64,000 nt of DNA from Phytophthora colocasiae (Eukaryota; Oomycota; Peronosporomycetes; Peronosporales; Peronosporaceae). Made by a program: the position numbers and the translations under genes. The stretch lies in contig JAGKQI010000073.1 of the NCBI GenBank assembly GCA_018806915.1, forward strand, positions 1,054,001 to 1,118,000, written 5' to 3'. Below the pieces are notes generated by a model, which was given only the letters and a program-made list of their open reading frames with translations, did not search any database and had not been told where the DNA came from. Position 1 is the first letter of the stretch, and each line of letters opens with the position of its first letter. Positions 1-10,481 of the stretch are shown here, one piece after another.

Positions 1-1792
1 TGTTCCTGTTGGTCCAGCAGTCAACTCAACTGAAGTGTGCAGCTCTCTTGAGACTAAAGTCTGTAATCGCCTGGCACGATGGGGATGTCGTGCACGCACC
101 CTCCGTGGTCGTCTGCTCATTTTGAACGCCATGGTATTCTCGGTTTTGTGGCACTTTACTCCTCACTTCTCGATTCCGGGACCTGTGGTCCGACGTCTAC
201 AATTTCTTGCCGAAAAGTATTTACTTACGCGGAAATGGGATCCTGGTGGGCGATTTTTCAAACTGGCGAAAGCTAGTATCTGTCAAGCTTCGTTCAGACA
301 AGGTGGCCTGCAAATTCCAAGCCTTTCGGACACTATCCAGACCCAGCGTGTGATTGTGCTACAACAACTATTCTGGTTGGACCCAGGTGACCTATGGAAA
401 GCAACGAGCACAGAGCTTTTTCGATGTGTCCTTCCCTCTGAATTGCTCCTCTGCATTTGATTTCCTAGCCTGCCCCTTTTCGAGGCGGTCTACTGTAATA
501 CCGTTCAAAACCATTCCAAGTTGGTGGGCCGCATCGTGGTATGTGGCGTCCAAACTACCGCAGCTCTCAGCTCAGTTTCAAGACGGTGTCGAACACCAAA
601 CCAGATTTCTCAACGCAAACGTGTGGCACAATTCCTGCCTTCGGATACAGATTTACACGGACAAGTGGTGCTCCTTGATGGTACGGGCCGGCGCGGTACG
701 AGACTTCCGCATAGCTTTTGCTAAGGCTTCTGGCTGTCGCTGTTTGATGGATTTTTTTTTTCACGGGGAGAGTGGCCCATGGTTACGCAGTTTTTGGCTC
801 GTTTTGTCCTAACTCTTCCGACTAATAACCTTCGCACTCGTATCCGGCAACTTGTCCGACTTTACGACGACTTAACCACACTGGTGGGCCAAGTTGTACG
901 TCCCGATGGTTTACTACAAGGGCCGGTCATGCTAGGTGCTTATGCTCCGCCGTTTGGGGTATTTCAAAACGGTGGGCTCAGTGCTTTTCCGTCTCTAACC
1001 AAGCGCAATATCCGCCGGATCTTCATGGATGGTACGCAGGAGCTGCAAAACCACCCCCTTGTTTATCATTTTGCTGGATTTACTCGAGAGAAGTTGGTGG
1101 ATACCCTTCTGGCGCTCAAAGACCTTCGTCAGGTGGTCCTTCCTGTGTACGCTGATCTACAATTCCGCTTGTGTTGGAAGCTTTGCCAACACGCTCTCGG
1201 TTTTGGTTTCTTCAACATACGTCAGAAACTTTCTTGCAGTGCGGGTACCCTGACTGCACGTCTGTTGAGACCGAGAAGCACTTGTTTTTCGAGTGTGCTC
1301 GTGTCGCCGTGCTATGGGGCATTGTTGCCGATGACTGGAGACTCTTCTTACCTGCACTTACTTGGGAAATAGTTTGTGTTCCGCTAGAACCCACCTGGCT
1401 GCGCTCACAGATTTCTTACGCGCCTGAACTCAAGATTCTCTGGACGATTCTCCGCAGTGTCACACTCCACTGCGTTTGGACAGCCCGCAACAAGCACCAC
1501 TTTGAAAATCGGCCGCCTTTGGAAGCGCGGAATGCAATCTATCAAGTTTACTCGATTTTCAGCAGCCACTTTCGGGCTATACTACTTTCTTCTACTGCGA
1601 ACGAGCGATCTCGTTTTCAAAGGTGTCTTCATCAGTTCCCGCCCGGCTCCCGGTTCCATCGTTTCACTACAGCTCACCCACGACTATTCTCACTTCGACG
1701 GAAGGTACTCTGTGCTGACGAAAATGGTTGCCTCCAAGCCCCACCCTGTTCCCGCACCACTGACTAACACTACTACCCGCCGTAGTCAGTAG
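1..1792 (+). pseudogene. LINE (non-LTR retrotransposon) ORF2 3' end, frameshifted
   Basis: Remnant of the downstream part of a non-LTR retrotransposon polyprotein, spread over at least three frames (35-460, 779-1372, 1171-1767). The first segment resembles the thumb/connection region that follows the RT domain in LINE ORF2 (RLARWGCRARTLRGRLLILN and following). The segment near 1230-1330 has the Cys/His pattern of the C-terminal LINE zinc finger: CGYPDC, then HLFFEC about ten residues later, then a W-rich stretch. The RT catalytic core would lie left of the window. Frame changes and the lack of a single ORF show it is dead. The family assignment is by recognition of the pattern, not by a search. 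Confidence 0.72.
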
Positions 1793-1981
1793 CCGCTAGC
1801 TTTTTGAGAAGTCCGGTTGCTAACCCCGTTGGCAACTGATAAACATTCAACACGAATAGTTCTCCCCCCCCCCGGATCAAACCATCATCGATTTTCTACG
1901 GGACACTTACAGCTGCCAGCTACACGGACAACACGCCTTCGAATGTGTCGTGAACCACTGGAAACGCCATAAGTAAGGTGC
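1793..1981. other. Short unassigned spacer
   Basis: Non-coding spacer between the LINE relic and the YR-retroelement repeat. It contains a run of ten C residues near 1865. I see no gene in it. Confidence 0.4.
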
Positions 1982-2158
1982 AGTGCACGGTTCGGTGAAC
2001 CGGTTAGGCGGCGAAGCGAACCGGATGTTTCCGAAGAAAGGCGAAACTCACGGCATTCGCGAGTTCGCTGGCTGAACAGCAAATGTTCCAGCGCAAGGAA
2101 GGACACATAGTCCTGGACACATAGTCCTCGGAGAAAGGAGCCGGGCTCCCGCGAAAAT
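1982..2158 (+). repeat. 177-bp repeat X, left copy
   Basis: It is matched on the opposite strand by 19049-19225 with about two mismatches by eye. It holds an internal short direct repeat (GGACACATAGTCCT next to GGACACATAGTCCTC). Its last bases overlap the ATG of the first ORF of the YR element (2157), so here it works as the leader of that element. The other copy lies directly downstream, in coding sense, of the YR gene. The pair forms a long inverted repeat able to mediate an inversion of the DNA between them. Confidence 0.85.
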
Positions 2159-3101
2159 GAACCCCCCAGCGTCGGTGTCGCGCGCAGACAGTCTGCGTCA
2201 GGCTATCGTACGCCTAGAGTGCCCCCACGAGCTGTCGGACGGCTCATGGGACGGGCCCGTCCGCCTACGTGAGCCACGCCATATCACGCCGGATACCGCG
2301 TGTGACTTCATCGTGGACGACTCTTCTCGGAGACCTGGCTGGATGTGCGAGCTCATCTTCTACCCGAGCGAATTCGACACATGCCCCCCGCGCCCGGCAG
2401 GGCTCGCTGAGACCGACGTGCTTATTCCCTACACGCGCCTGACTCGCCCGGACGAGAACCTACGAGACGAGATTAACGAGCGTCCCCTGTTGATGCTATA
2501 CCGGTTCGTGCGCTTTCACACGTGCTTTGTAGCCGAGGAAGACAGTGGCCCTCGCCATTACGTGGAAGTGCAGCTGGGCGCCTACGCCCTCGGACAGATT
2601 GTTCTATACCGTACTACACGATCCCTATCATTCCGTACAGCCACCGTGGCCGTGCTCCAACCTGCAAGTCGTTTCGTATGCTTCGTGGAGATACGGCATC
2701 GGGCTACAGAGAGTCCGGTGTACGTATTGATCCCATGTGATGCCGCATGGCAAGCTCGAGTGGAGAGAGACGAGTTTATGGTCGGCTGGTGTCATGGAGT
2801 TCCTATTAACTCCAGACCCAACCAACGTGCGCGACGCTTTCGTTCGCGATGGAAGGAACTAGCGGTGCCGGACATTCCCGAAGCAGAGCTACAGAAACTA
2901 CTCAAGGACACGTTCGTACCAGCAGGATCGGACACTACAGTGGACTTCGGCTCGGAGCCGATTGCTGTGGTGACGGAGTTTGGCCGGGCCATTACCATAA
3001 CGTCATTGCAGTATGCTAAGCAGTTCTTGGGACCTCCCAACCCTCGACACGTATGGACATGGACGTCGACAGCGACGAGGAGTCTCCTTCGACGATCTTA
3101 G
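2157..3101 (+). CDS. ORF1 of YR retroelement, unknown function
   Basis: Open frame of 314 codons starting at the end of repeat X. The product is Arg- and Pro-rich with no domain I recognise. It has a compact central region (about residues 50-260) with regular hydrophobic spacing and a basic stretch RPNQRARRFRSRWKEL near residue 220. Position as the first ORF of a DIRS-like element suggests a gag-type structural protein, but that is inference. It overlaps the next ORF (3053) in another frame, so either a frameshift joins them or the overlap is natural. Confidence 0.5.
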   Translation: MNPPASVSRADSLRQAIVRLECPHELSDGSWDGPVRLREPRHITPDTACDFIVDDSSRRPGWMCELIFYPSEFDTCPPRPAGLAETDVLIPYTRLTRPDENLRDEINERPLLMLYRFVRFHTCFVAEEDSGPRHYVEVQLGAYALGQIVLYRTTRSLSFRTATVAVLQPASRFVCFVEIRHRATESPVYVLIPCDAAWQARVERDEFMVGWCHGVPINSRPNQRARRFRSRWKELAVPDIPEAELQKLLKDTFVPAGSDTTVDFGSEPIAVVTEFGRAITITSLQYAKQFLGPPNPRHVWTWTSTATRSLLRRS

Positions 3102-3898
3102 CCACGGGGCTCTCGAAGAGACGGCCTCTTCCTCTGTCGTTTCAGATCATTCAGCTGAGCAACTTTCAGGCAACTCCACTGGCGCAACCCCGCCCCGAAC
3201 CGTCGGACGTTTCGGGGGCGGCGATGTCTGAGAATCCGGCCGTGCCGGCGACGGCAGCAACGGTTACAACAGCGGCTTTGGATATGCCGATTCCAACGGC
3301 ACCGCCCGCGGCGGACGCGGTGCTGACGGCGATTTTGGATCTAACGAAGACTACTCAGCAGATACTTGCTGCACAAGCGGCGAGTCAACAACTTTTGCAG
3401 GAGCAATTGCTGCATCAACGCTCGCCGGCCGAGCCGTCTCGGCCTTTACCTCACAGCGCTCCTCAAGGTCCACCTCATCTTCAGGTGCACACCGACGGTG
3501 CGCACCGACATCACCGACGGCGGAGCCGCAGCCGTAGCCCGGTCGCCAGCCGTCTATCTCGTCGGAGACGATCCCGTAGCCGGTCACGTTCACGATCACG
3601 CGGCCGCAGAACCCCATCAGGCCGCCCTCAGCCTCCTGAACACAGCCTCCCGCCGAGGCATGAACGGCCGCCGACCCGCGGGCTCCATTCGAACGAGGAC
3701 CCCTCCTACACCAGGTCTAGTGGATATGACGACGGCCGTAGCCGTGCATCCCCCCGTGACGGAGTTACCACAGCACATAGCTATTGGGACAGTCCCAGAC
3801 TCGAGCATGGCCGTAGCCAGAGACAGGAGTCTCCTCGAGACTTCGCGCCCTCGTCACCTCGACAGGGACAGTGGAGATACCGACTTCCCTTTGCCTAA
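3053..3898 (+). CDS. RS-rich ORF of YR retroelement (gag-like linker)
   Basis: The 281-codon frame begins with an acidic stretch, then an Ala/Pro/Thr-rich region with a short predicted helix (residues about 90-125, ILDLTKTTQQILAAQAASQQ). A long Arg-Ser/Arg-His tract follows (residues about 145-190, with repeated RSRSRS). RS-type basic tracts are common in nucleic-acid-binding gag proteins. Its end near 3898 runs into sequence of a foreign transposase fragment, so the natural 3' end is uncertain. It could be continuous with the gag-like ORF at 4821 in an undisturbed copy. Confidence 0.5.
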   Translation: MDMDVDSDEESPSTILATGLSKRRPLPLSFQIIQLSNFQATPLAQPRPEPSDVSGAAMSENPAVPATAATVTTAALDMPIPTAPPAADAVLTAILDLTKTTQQILAAQAASQQLLQEQLLHQRSPAEPSRPLPHSAPQGPPHLQVHTDGAHRHHRRRSRSRSPVASRLSRRRRSRSRSRSRSRGRRTPSGRPQPPEHSLPPRHERPPTRGLHSNEDPSYTRSSGYDDGRSRASPRDGVTTAHSYWDSPRLEHGRSQRQESPRDFAPSSPRQGQWRYRLPFA

Positions 3899-3989
3899 CG
3901 CGTCACCGCATACAGGCGACACAGGGTTTCAACCAATCATAGCGATACGAATCACTACCTCTGTCAAAGGCGACATTGAACTTGGCGCT

Positions 3990-4495
3990 TCTATTTTTGT
4001 GGCGTGCTGCCATTCAAGATTCAGCCCGCATGAAGCCGAAGCCCGCGCAACAACAGCAGAGCCGCTCCAGGAGAAGCACAAGCCTGTCGGGCGCCCACGT
4101 CTCCGTGAAGATGGCGGTAGAACGGAAAGCACGGGAACGAGGGAGGCGTTCACGAACGCGATTAAGCTACGTGCAGCTAAGCGTTATCGCAGTACTGACA
4201 ACGCCAGGCAGACAATCAAGGAATTCTGGCCTAATCTACACCCAGCGGAATACAGCAACCGTCGCAAGCTTTTAAGTAAATGGAAGAAGAAGGTGACTAA
4301 GCTAGAGCAGGCCTGTGCAACTACCAAGGGCATGCTGAGAAAGAGAGAGCGTTTGGTAGGAACAGGAGTAAATATGCTGAAGGCGAGATCGTCGACTGGA
4401 TCAACGACCTGAGGCAAGAAGGCGTTCCAGTTTCGGCGCTCATGCTTAGCCTAAAAGCCACTGAAGTTGCTACAAGCTACAACGTCCAAGCTCAC
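3990..4495 (+). pseudogene. pogo/CENP-B-like transposase N-terminal fragment
   Basis: Two frames separated by an indel near 4365 encode the DNA-binding N-terminus of a pogo/Tc5-type transposase. The first holds a basic helix-turn-helix region (AAKRYRSTDNARQTIKEFWP, then RRKLLSKWKKKV). The second holds the HTH_Tnp_Tc5-like segment EGEIVDWINDLRQEGVPVSA followed by LMLSLKATEVA. The catalytic DDE part is missing. It interrupts the gag region of the YR element and is unrelated in type to it, so I read it as a nested fragment. No terminal repeats were found. Confidence 0.6.
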
Positions 4496-4820
4496 AAAGA
4501 CCGAGACTGCAATGCGAACGAGCTGCCGAGCTTACTGGCTTGCACGTTCTGGACGAACAGATCGGCGAAATCGACTCCGATACCGATACCGTATTGGCAA
4601 CGACGAGTGAATCTTTGCGTAGGCATTCTGCTAATCGATACCACGGTTTTGACTGCTCATCTCCGAAGATCAACTTTTTGGAGACCTGCTCATCACCCGA
4701 AGATAGGGTGCGCCTTAGACAAAGGGAAGTCGGTATGACGACCGCATCCAGGAGCGGTTCATAGCGCCGACCGAGTTCCAGACAGGATCGACATTCCGAC
4801 CATCCGCAGCTGAAGTAAAC
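4496..4820. other. Unassigned stretch inside the YR element
   Basis: Between the transposase fragment and the gag-like ORF. The frames are short and I recognise no product. It may be remaining YR-element sequence or the rest of the insertion. Confidence 0.3.
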
Positions 4821-5715
4821 GTGCATCAGACGACTCAAGTTGGTCCGAGACCAACAGGTAGGTACATTGAGTCTGAACTAACATCGTTTTGGCGCCTCAA
4901 TTGGCAAGACCGGGTCTCAACAATTCAGCAAAGGGAAACGAGACGTGGTCGGTACCGGGTCACGAAAGCGACAGCAAAAATGTTGTTCGCGGTAAACTTT
5001 GGAACACGGCAATTGGGTCATTTCCTACCGCCGGCAGCGGATGCTGGTGGTGGGAGAGCAGTACAACACGACCCAGCGACATGGGCTTCGGCAGATACGA
5101 GTCCGGTCGAGAGCATCCGCACTATGGAAGATCTACGGGCCACACTGTACTGTCTTCAAGGAGCAGCTGTTGAATGGTATCCGAGAGCCGTAGCCTCGGT
5201 GTTCAACGCGGTCCACACGGACTCTCTCGCTGGGCTGTATGATGACGCCCCGGAAAGCTTGGTGCATGCTGTGATTAACCTGTATTCGCACGTCTTCACG
5301 GTGCTGTTCACCTCCATTAACGACGGTCGACATGGTTCTCTTCTGGAAAGGGATGCCCGTAGCATCATGGCCCATGATTCCCCGGATTATATTCGCATGG
5401 TGCGTCATGTCATTGAACGCACTGATTCGGACTTGGGTACACAGTGGGTCTTCCGCTGCGACTGGATCTCATCTCATTACGCGTCGACAGCGTCGGGAAC
5501 GGACAACTACATCCCCGGTTCCACCGCACATCCTGCGCTTGATCCCCACGCACGCCGGCAAGGCGATCTGCTTGCGGAGCCAGACGCAGACTGGCTGCAG
5601 TTTTCGTTCCTGCAAGCACCCTCACGAGAAGGTGCAGCTCCCTAACGAGGTGACGTCGTACGTCACATCCAAGTATGGCGCATTGGCCACCGATCACCCG
5701 AACCTACAGCACTGA
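4821..5715 (+). CDS. gag-like protein with CCCH zinc finger (YR retroelement)
   Basis: Two overlapping frames, 4821-5645 and 5332-5715, make up a gag-like product with one frameshift near 5500-5560. The first gives a helical region resembling retroelement capsid (MEDLRATLYCLQGAAVEWYP, then VLFTSINDGRHGS). The second ends with a CX8CX4CX3H finger (CLRSQTQTGCSFRSCKHPH), a CCCH arrangement rather than the CX2CX4HX4C knuckle of LTR elements. Order and content fit the structural gene of a DIRS-like element. The frameshift means this copy would not make the whole protein. Confidence 0.55.
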
Positions 5716-5739
5716 CGCCTCGGAGGTGACAGTCAGAGT

Positions 5740-6372
5740 TTGCAGGCACCTACATTTTATTCAGCATCGACTTTCGACTCTACTTCACCTCGTTTTCCAT
5801 GTCATCGACCGTTAGCCCTAGCTCGGTCGGTGGTACCGGTGCCACGCACCTACACTACCGCGTCCTTATACGCTGCAATAGCCTCGGAGGTTTGCATTCT
5901 TGCGTTCGACGGTGGGTTCCGTAGAGCCCATCGACAAGGAGCGTTTGCATGTTGCGTTTGGACCTCGCCGGGCATTCCGGCGTGGTGGTTGGCCTGTTCA
6001 GTCCGTGGGGACTGCACCAACAACGAAATGGAAGCACGCGGGCTACTTGCTGGATTGCATTGGCTAGCAACAAACCGTCCTAACGGCTTCGTACGCGTCT
6101 TCGGCGATTCAGCTTTGATCATTTCCCTGGCACTATCGACATATCGGGTCAGCGCTCCAATTCTGGCTCCTCTAATTCGGTCAATCCGGGAGACATTCCT
6201 CCACACGGGCGTGACAGTAGCGAATGCAGTGCCGCGGAGATTCAATGTTGCTGCAGACGGTCTGTGCAACTGGGTCATGGATTTGAATTCGGACGCTACA
6301 ACATCGTTCACAGCGGAGTCGACTCAGTGGCCTACCACTATCGACCGGGCGGACCCAACATCACGGGGATGT
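5740..6372 (+). CDS. Archaeal-type RNase H (RVT_3-like) of YR retroelement
   Basis: It encodes an RNase H of the archaeal/plant RVT_3 kind. Visible motifs in order are a first-strand FDGGF (catalytic Asp), NNEMEARGLLAGLHW (catalytic Glu), VFGDSALIISLAL (catalytic Asp) and NVAADGLCNWVMD (last Asp with the N..AD.L.N..MD signature), all within about 5905-6285. The four acidic positions look intact. It lies upstream of, and separate from, the RT ORF of the same element. The frame is cut after 6372 by a gypsy insertion (target GATGT) and would have continued at 14261. Confidence 0.75.
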
Positions 6373-6784
6373 TGTAACGGGGTTACACGGCGCTGCGCGC
6401 CTTGGCTACAATAGGTGTGGTATACACCATCCAGGTCACAAGTCACAGATCCGTGTACAACACATAGTGTTTCTCACACGTCACACATGTAGCCAGTTGC
6501 TGGCTGTTAGCTCAGAGCCACACATTACATTTGATTAGGATTTAGTATGTTAGATACTAAATCTGTTACATTCAGGATTAGGGCAATAAAATAAATAAAA
6601 ATCAGTTTGCATTTTACATAATTAGTGTTAGTTCCTTTATTATAGGGACACTGATTGTGAGAGTCCCGTATTTAGTGGACTACTTGGTTCTTGTATAGAA
6701 CCGAAGGCTAGTGCCTTGCAAGCAGGACTCTACGAGTCAACCCAACTTCCTCTGTGCCGTGCACACCTACGCAGCCCCGCTGCA
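6373..6784 (+). repeat. Chromovirus 5' LTR
   Basis: It is 412 bp, TGTAACGGGG to CCCCGCTGCA. It is followed at 6787 by TGGTAGCACTTGTAGTC, in the place of a tRNA primer-binding site. It contains a short inverted repeat at its 5' end (TGTAACGGGGTTACA) and an AT-rich stretch, AATAAAATAAATAAAAATC, near 6584 that could carry a polyadenylation signal. Confidence 0.95.
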
Positions 6785-6841
6785 TCTGGTAGCACTTGTA
6801 GTCAATCCAACTCCTGAGTTGAAGACTGTTTCTCTGTGAGA

Positions 6842-8503
6842 ATGGAGCCAGAAGCATACGCTCACTTGACTCCGAGTCAGCGGGACACGCTTAACAAGCT
6901 TACGTCCTTGCTGGGCCCTGAAGGTATGGCGCACCTTGCGTCTCAAGGGCCGGAGGCCGTCAACGCGCGCCTGGAGGCATTTGCCTCGTACGAGAACGCT
7001 CTCGTTGAGCACATTCAGCGGAATGTAAAAGGAGTTAATCCCGCTCCGAGAGCTAAGCCCGTCACGCTCAGCGTGAAGACCTTTCACGGGCACGAAGGAG
7101 AGAACCTCCTATTGTGGACCCGAGAGGTCGAGATGGCCATGGGGGCCGCTATGCTCCAGTTGGAAGGCCAACGCGTGGCGTTCGCCATCTCTAAGCTCGA
7201 AGGTCGAGCACGAGAATGGGCCTTGACGTCTGGGACGTCGGTAGAAATGGCCTTCCCCACTTGGGGTGAGCTTAAGGCCAAACTTACGCAAGTATTTGCT
7301 CCACCTAACCAGGCGTATCGCGTGCGGTCACGCTTCCTCGCTTGCCGACAGGGCAAGAAGGACCTGGTGGACTATGTCCAAGAGCTGCGCACGCTCATTG
7401 CCGGCATGGCTGCCGATCCTCTACCTGAGGTGGTCACTGTGACTATCTTCATGGAAGGTCTGAGAGCTGGCGTGGCCAGGACGGGAGGCATTCCGTCAGA
7501 ATCCTCGCACCTTCGAGGACGCTGTTAGCGTGGCATTGAATGCTGAACACAACTTTAAGTTGTCGAGGGTCGGTGCTAATAGCACAGGGTCCGGGGACCT
7601 GAACCCATGGACCTCAGCTATGCTGAAGATGAAGTAGCCGAGCTACGAGCTGCGGTGCAGCGTATGAGCACTCGTCGGTGCTACACGTGTGGTAGTCCCA
7701 CACACCTGAGGCCCAACTGCCCTCTGCGCAAAGAGCGCCGGCCAGAATGGCCGCAACCCTGTCGCGGGTCCCGCTTTGGGCTCTGCCCAGGGAAACGACG
7801 GCTCCCAGTAGACGCGGGGCGGTCTACTGGGGAAGAACTGAGTTCTGCAGTGCGTGAGAGGCACTGGGGCTCAGCCCCGAAGAGCTCCGTGCTCTTGAAC
7901 ACGGAACGTGTGAGCAAGCAGGGCTTGCTGGTCGTCCATGTGGACGTGAAGGGCTTCGAGAAGCCGTGGATCGTGTTGATCGATTCAGGAGCGTCTGGCA
8001 ACTACGTCAGACGCTCCACCGTTGAGGGTAGTCAGCAATATGCTGAGGCGCTTCGAGCGCGAAGAGGTGACACTGTCACTGTCCGTTCAGCGACGGGCGT
8101 CCGTGTCACGGCAGCCAAGGTCCCGATGGACCTACGGCTGAAGTTCCTGGACTTCGACAGCGTGGAACGCTGCTTGGTCTTGGACCTGGATTCGAGGTAC
8201 GACCTCATCCTTGGTATGGCGTGGCTGGAGCGCCACGAGCCATGGATCGACTGGAGGTCGAAGACCTTAGGTGCTACGCACTTCTCTCCTAGTGGAGCTT
8301 TGGCGAGTCATGAACCCACCTCTGCTAGGGAAGCAGAAGCGCTATTGGCGCGAGCATCGAGCCGAGTCGGCAATGATAAGCTGGAAGTCGGTGTGTCCGA
8401 GTTAGTGGACAGCACCGAGTGCGAGGATCGCAGCCCTGTTGAGCGCATAGCGCTGGTTGGCAGTGAGTCAACGTGTGGGCAAAGCTCACGTAACCCGAAG
8501 TGA
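6842..8503 (+). pseudogene. Chromovirus gag-protease, two frame changes
   Basis: It starts at ATG 6842; the frame opens at a GTG two codons earlier. Residues about 60-220 form a Retrotrans_gag region ([20 protein letters not shown], then WALTSGTSV, then [16 protein letters not shown]). The frame shifts at about 7485 and returns by about 7605. A CX2CX4HX4C knuckle follows (CYTCGSPTHLRPNC, 7679-7720). The aspartic protease has the active-site motif IDSGASGNY near 7980 and the second signature LILGMAWL near 8205. The frame leaves at about 8500 into the RT frame. Shifts at 7485 and 7605 compensate each other, so they may be errors or recent lesions. Confidence 0.85.
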
Positions 8504-10481
8504 CGCCGGTCATGGACTGTCACTGGATGCCGATGGCATCGGGCCTTACCAGGCCGTGAACTGTGGGGCGGCACGTACTCCGTCGAGTGATACTGGTCGT
8601 GGACCAAGTCGATCGCTGAGTGTCTCTGACACTGGACCTGTTACGGTCATTGATTGTGCAGCGGCACGTACTCCGCTGAGCGGCATCGGTCGTCGACCGA
8701 GTGGATCGCTGAGTGTCCCTGACACTGGGCCGAGAGAGGCCGAAACTTGTGCGACGGCACGTACTCCGTCGAGTAGACGATCTTCGGCTAGGCGAAGACG
8801 TCGTAAGGCCCTTCGGGCGAGACGCTCTGCGTCTGAGTCATCCGTGACGTCAAGTGCCGACGCACCGGAGGGCTGTGGGCAGCTATACACTCTGGTTGAT
8901 GGAGTGGGCGGTAGTGCCGAAGGCAGTGTCCTGCTGGACGACTTGCCAAGTGTTGACAAGCTCCTTGAGCTAGAAGAGATGTCCTTCGCCGACTTTGGCG
9001 ATGCCTTGAAGGCTGGCGAATTCGCCGAGGTGGTCATCGTTCGACCTGAGGAGGAGTTAAACTCGTCGTCCCTCGTTGACGAGTCCGTCTTGGCCGAAGT
9101 CAAGAAGGCGTTGAACGCCAGGAGTGGATCGGAGATCCTCAAGAATCCCTCGGATCCCTTCCACTCCTTGCTGAAGGAATATGGAGACGTTGTCTCGAAG
9201 GAACCACCGAGTGGCCTGCCTCCCGACCGAGGCGTTCGTCATGAGATCGACTTAGTTCCCGGAACTAAGTACTGCGTGACCCGACAGTGGCCTCTTCCTA
9301 AAGAGCAATGCGACGTCATTGACGCCTTCTTCCGTGCGAAGCACGCGGCGGGTCTCGTGCGCGAGAGCAAGTCTCCGCATTCCGCGCCAACGTTCTGTGT
9401 CAGAAAGCCGAATGGCAAGTGGCGTATCGTTCACGCTTTTAACAAGCTCAACACTGCCACGATTCCGGCGCAGACGCCGATTCCTAGGAAGGATGTTCTT
9501 CAGAACAACATGGTGGGTTGCACCATGTACAGTGCACTCGACTTAGTCGATGGGTACTATCAGCTGCCCATGCGAGCCAGTGATATTCCGCTTACAGCGG
9601 TGAGCACCCCGAGCGGTATGCTCTGGGAGTGGCTCGTCATGCCCCAAGGGCTCTCGAACGCGCCCGCAACGTTCAATCGTCTAGTGACGCAGCTGTTCAG
9701 GCCCCTACGGGCATTCGCACAAACGTACTTTGACGACGTGTTCGTCCACAGTCAGGCCGAACACGGCAAGACTGACGTTGAGGTGCACGTGGAACACGTA
9801 AGAGCTGTGCTCGAGTGCATGCGCACGAACAAGCTGTACGCCAACGCAGACAAGTGCGTCTTTGGCGCGGAAGAAATCCCCTTCCTAGGGTGCTTCATTG
9901 GGAAGCATGGCCTTCGTGCTGATCCAGCAAAGGTCAAGGCCATTGTGGATTGGCCGGTTCCCTTGAACCAGAAGGACTTGCGTAAGTGGCTGGGTTTGGC
10001 CAACTACTTGCACAAGTACAGCGAGAACTACGCTGAGTTGGCTCGGCCACTGACGGATCTCCTTAAGAAGGATGCCGAGTGGGTATGGCGTGCCGAGCAC
10101 GAGAATGCGTTCACTTGTATCAAGGATAGCCTGCTTCAGGCACCGATACTGGCGCTGCCAGACCCCGCTCGTCCGTTTATTGTCGTCTGTGACGCCTCTG
10201 ACTTTGCCATCGGCAGTGCTTTGCTACAAGCGGACGCCGAAGGGCGCGAACGCGTCATTGCGTTTGAGTCGCGACAGCTCAAGGCTGCTGAGAAGAACTA
10301 TCCAGTTCATGACAAGGAGCTACTTGCGATGAAGTACGCTCTCGTCAAATTCAGGGTTCCACCTGCTCGGCTCCAAGCCGTTTGTGATCTACACGGATCA
10401 TGCGTCACTACGCACAGCGACGCAGTCGCCTCACCTCTCGCAGAGGATGGCCCGATGGCTCTCCTTCTTTGCGGAGTATAA
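8457..10481 (+). pseudogene. Chromovirus reverse transcriptase and RNase H, N-terminal frame
   Basis: After the repeat-bearing linker comes a complete RT domain: FNKLNTATIPAQTPIPRKD, then SALDLVDGYYQLPMR (first catalytic Asp), then MPQGLSNAPATFNRL, then the box YFDDVFVHS near 9730. The thumb LRKWLGLANYLHKY and the start of RNase H follow (VVCDASDFAIGSALLQ, then AFESRQLKAAEKNYPVHDKE). Near 10360 the frame changes and the rest of RNase H is read in the next frame (10384 on). The RNase H acidic residues visible here are intact, in contrast to the second gypsy element in this window. Confidence 0.9.
8560..8790 (+). repeat. 93-bp tandem repeat in pol linker
   Basis: The word GCGGCACGTACTCCG recurs at about 8569, 8662 and 8755, a period of 93 bp (31 codons). 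At least two full units and part of a third are present. The unit keeps the reading frame and encodes a Ser/Arg/Pro-rich block (AARTPxSxxGRxPSxSLSV). It sits between protease and RT, where gypsy polyproteins have a variable linker. Confidence 0.85.
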
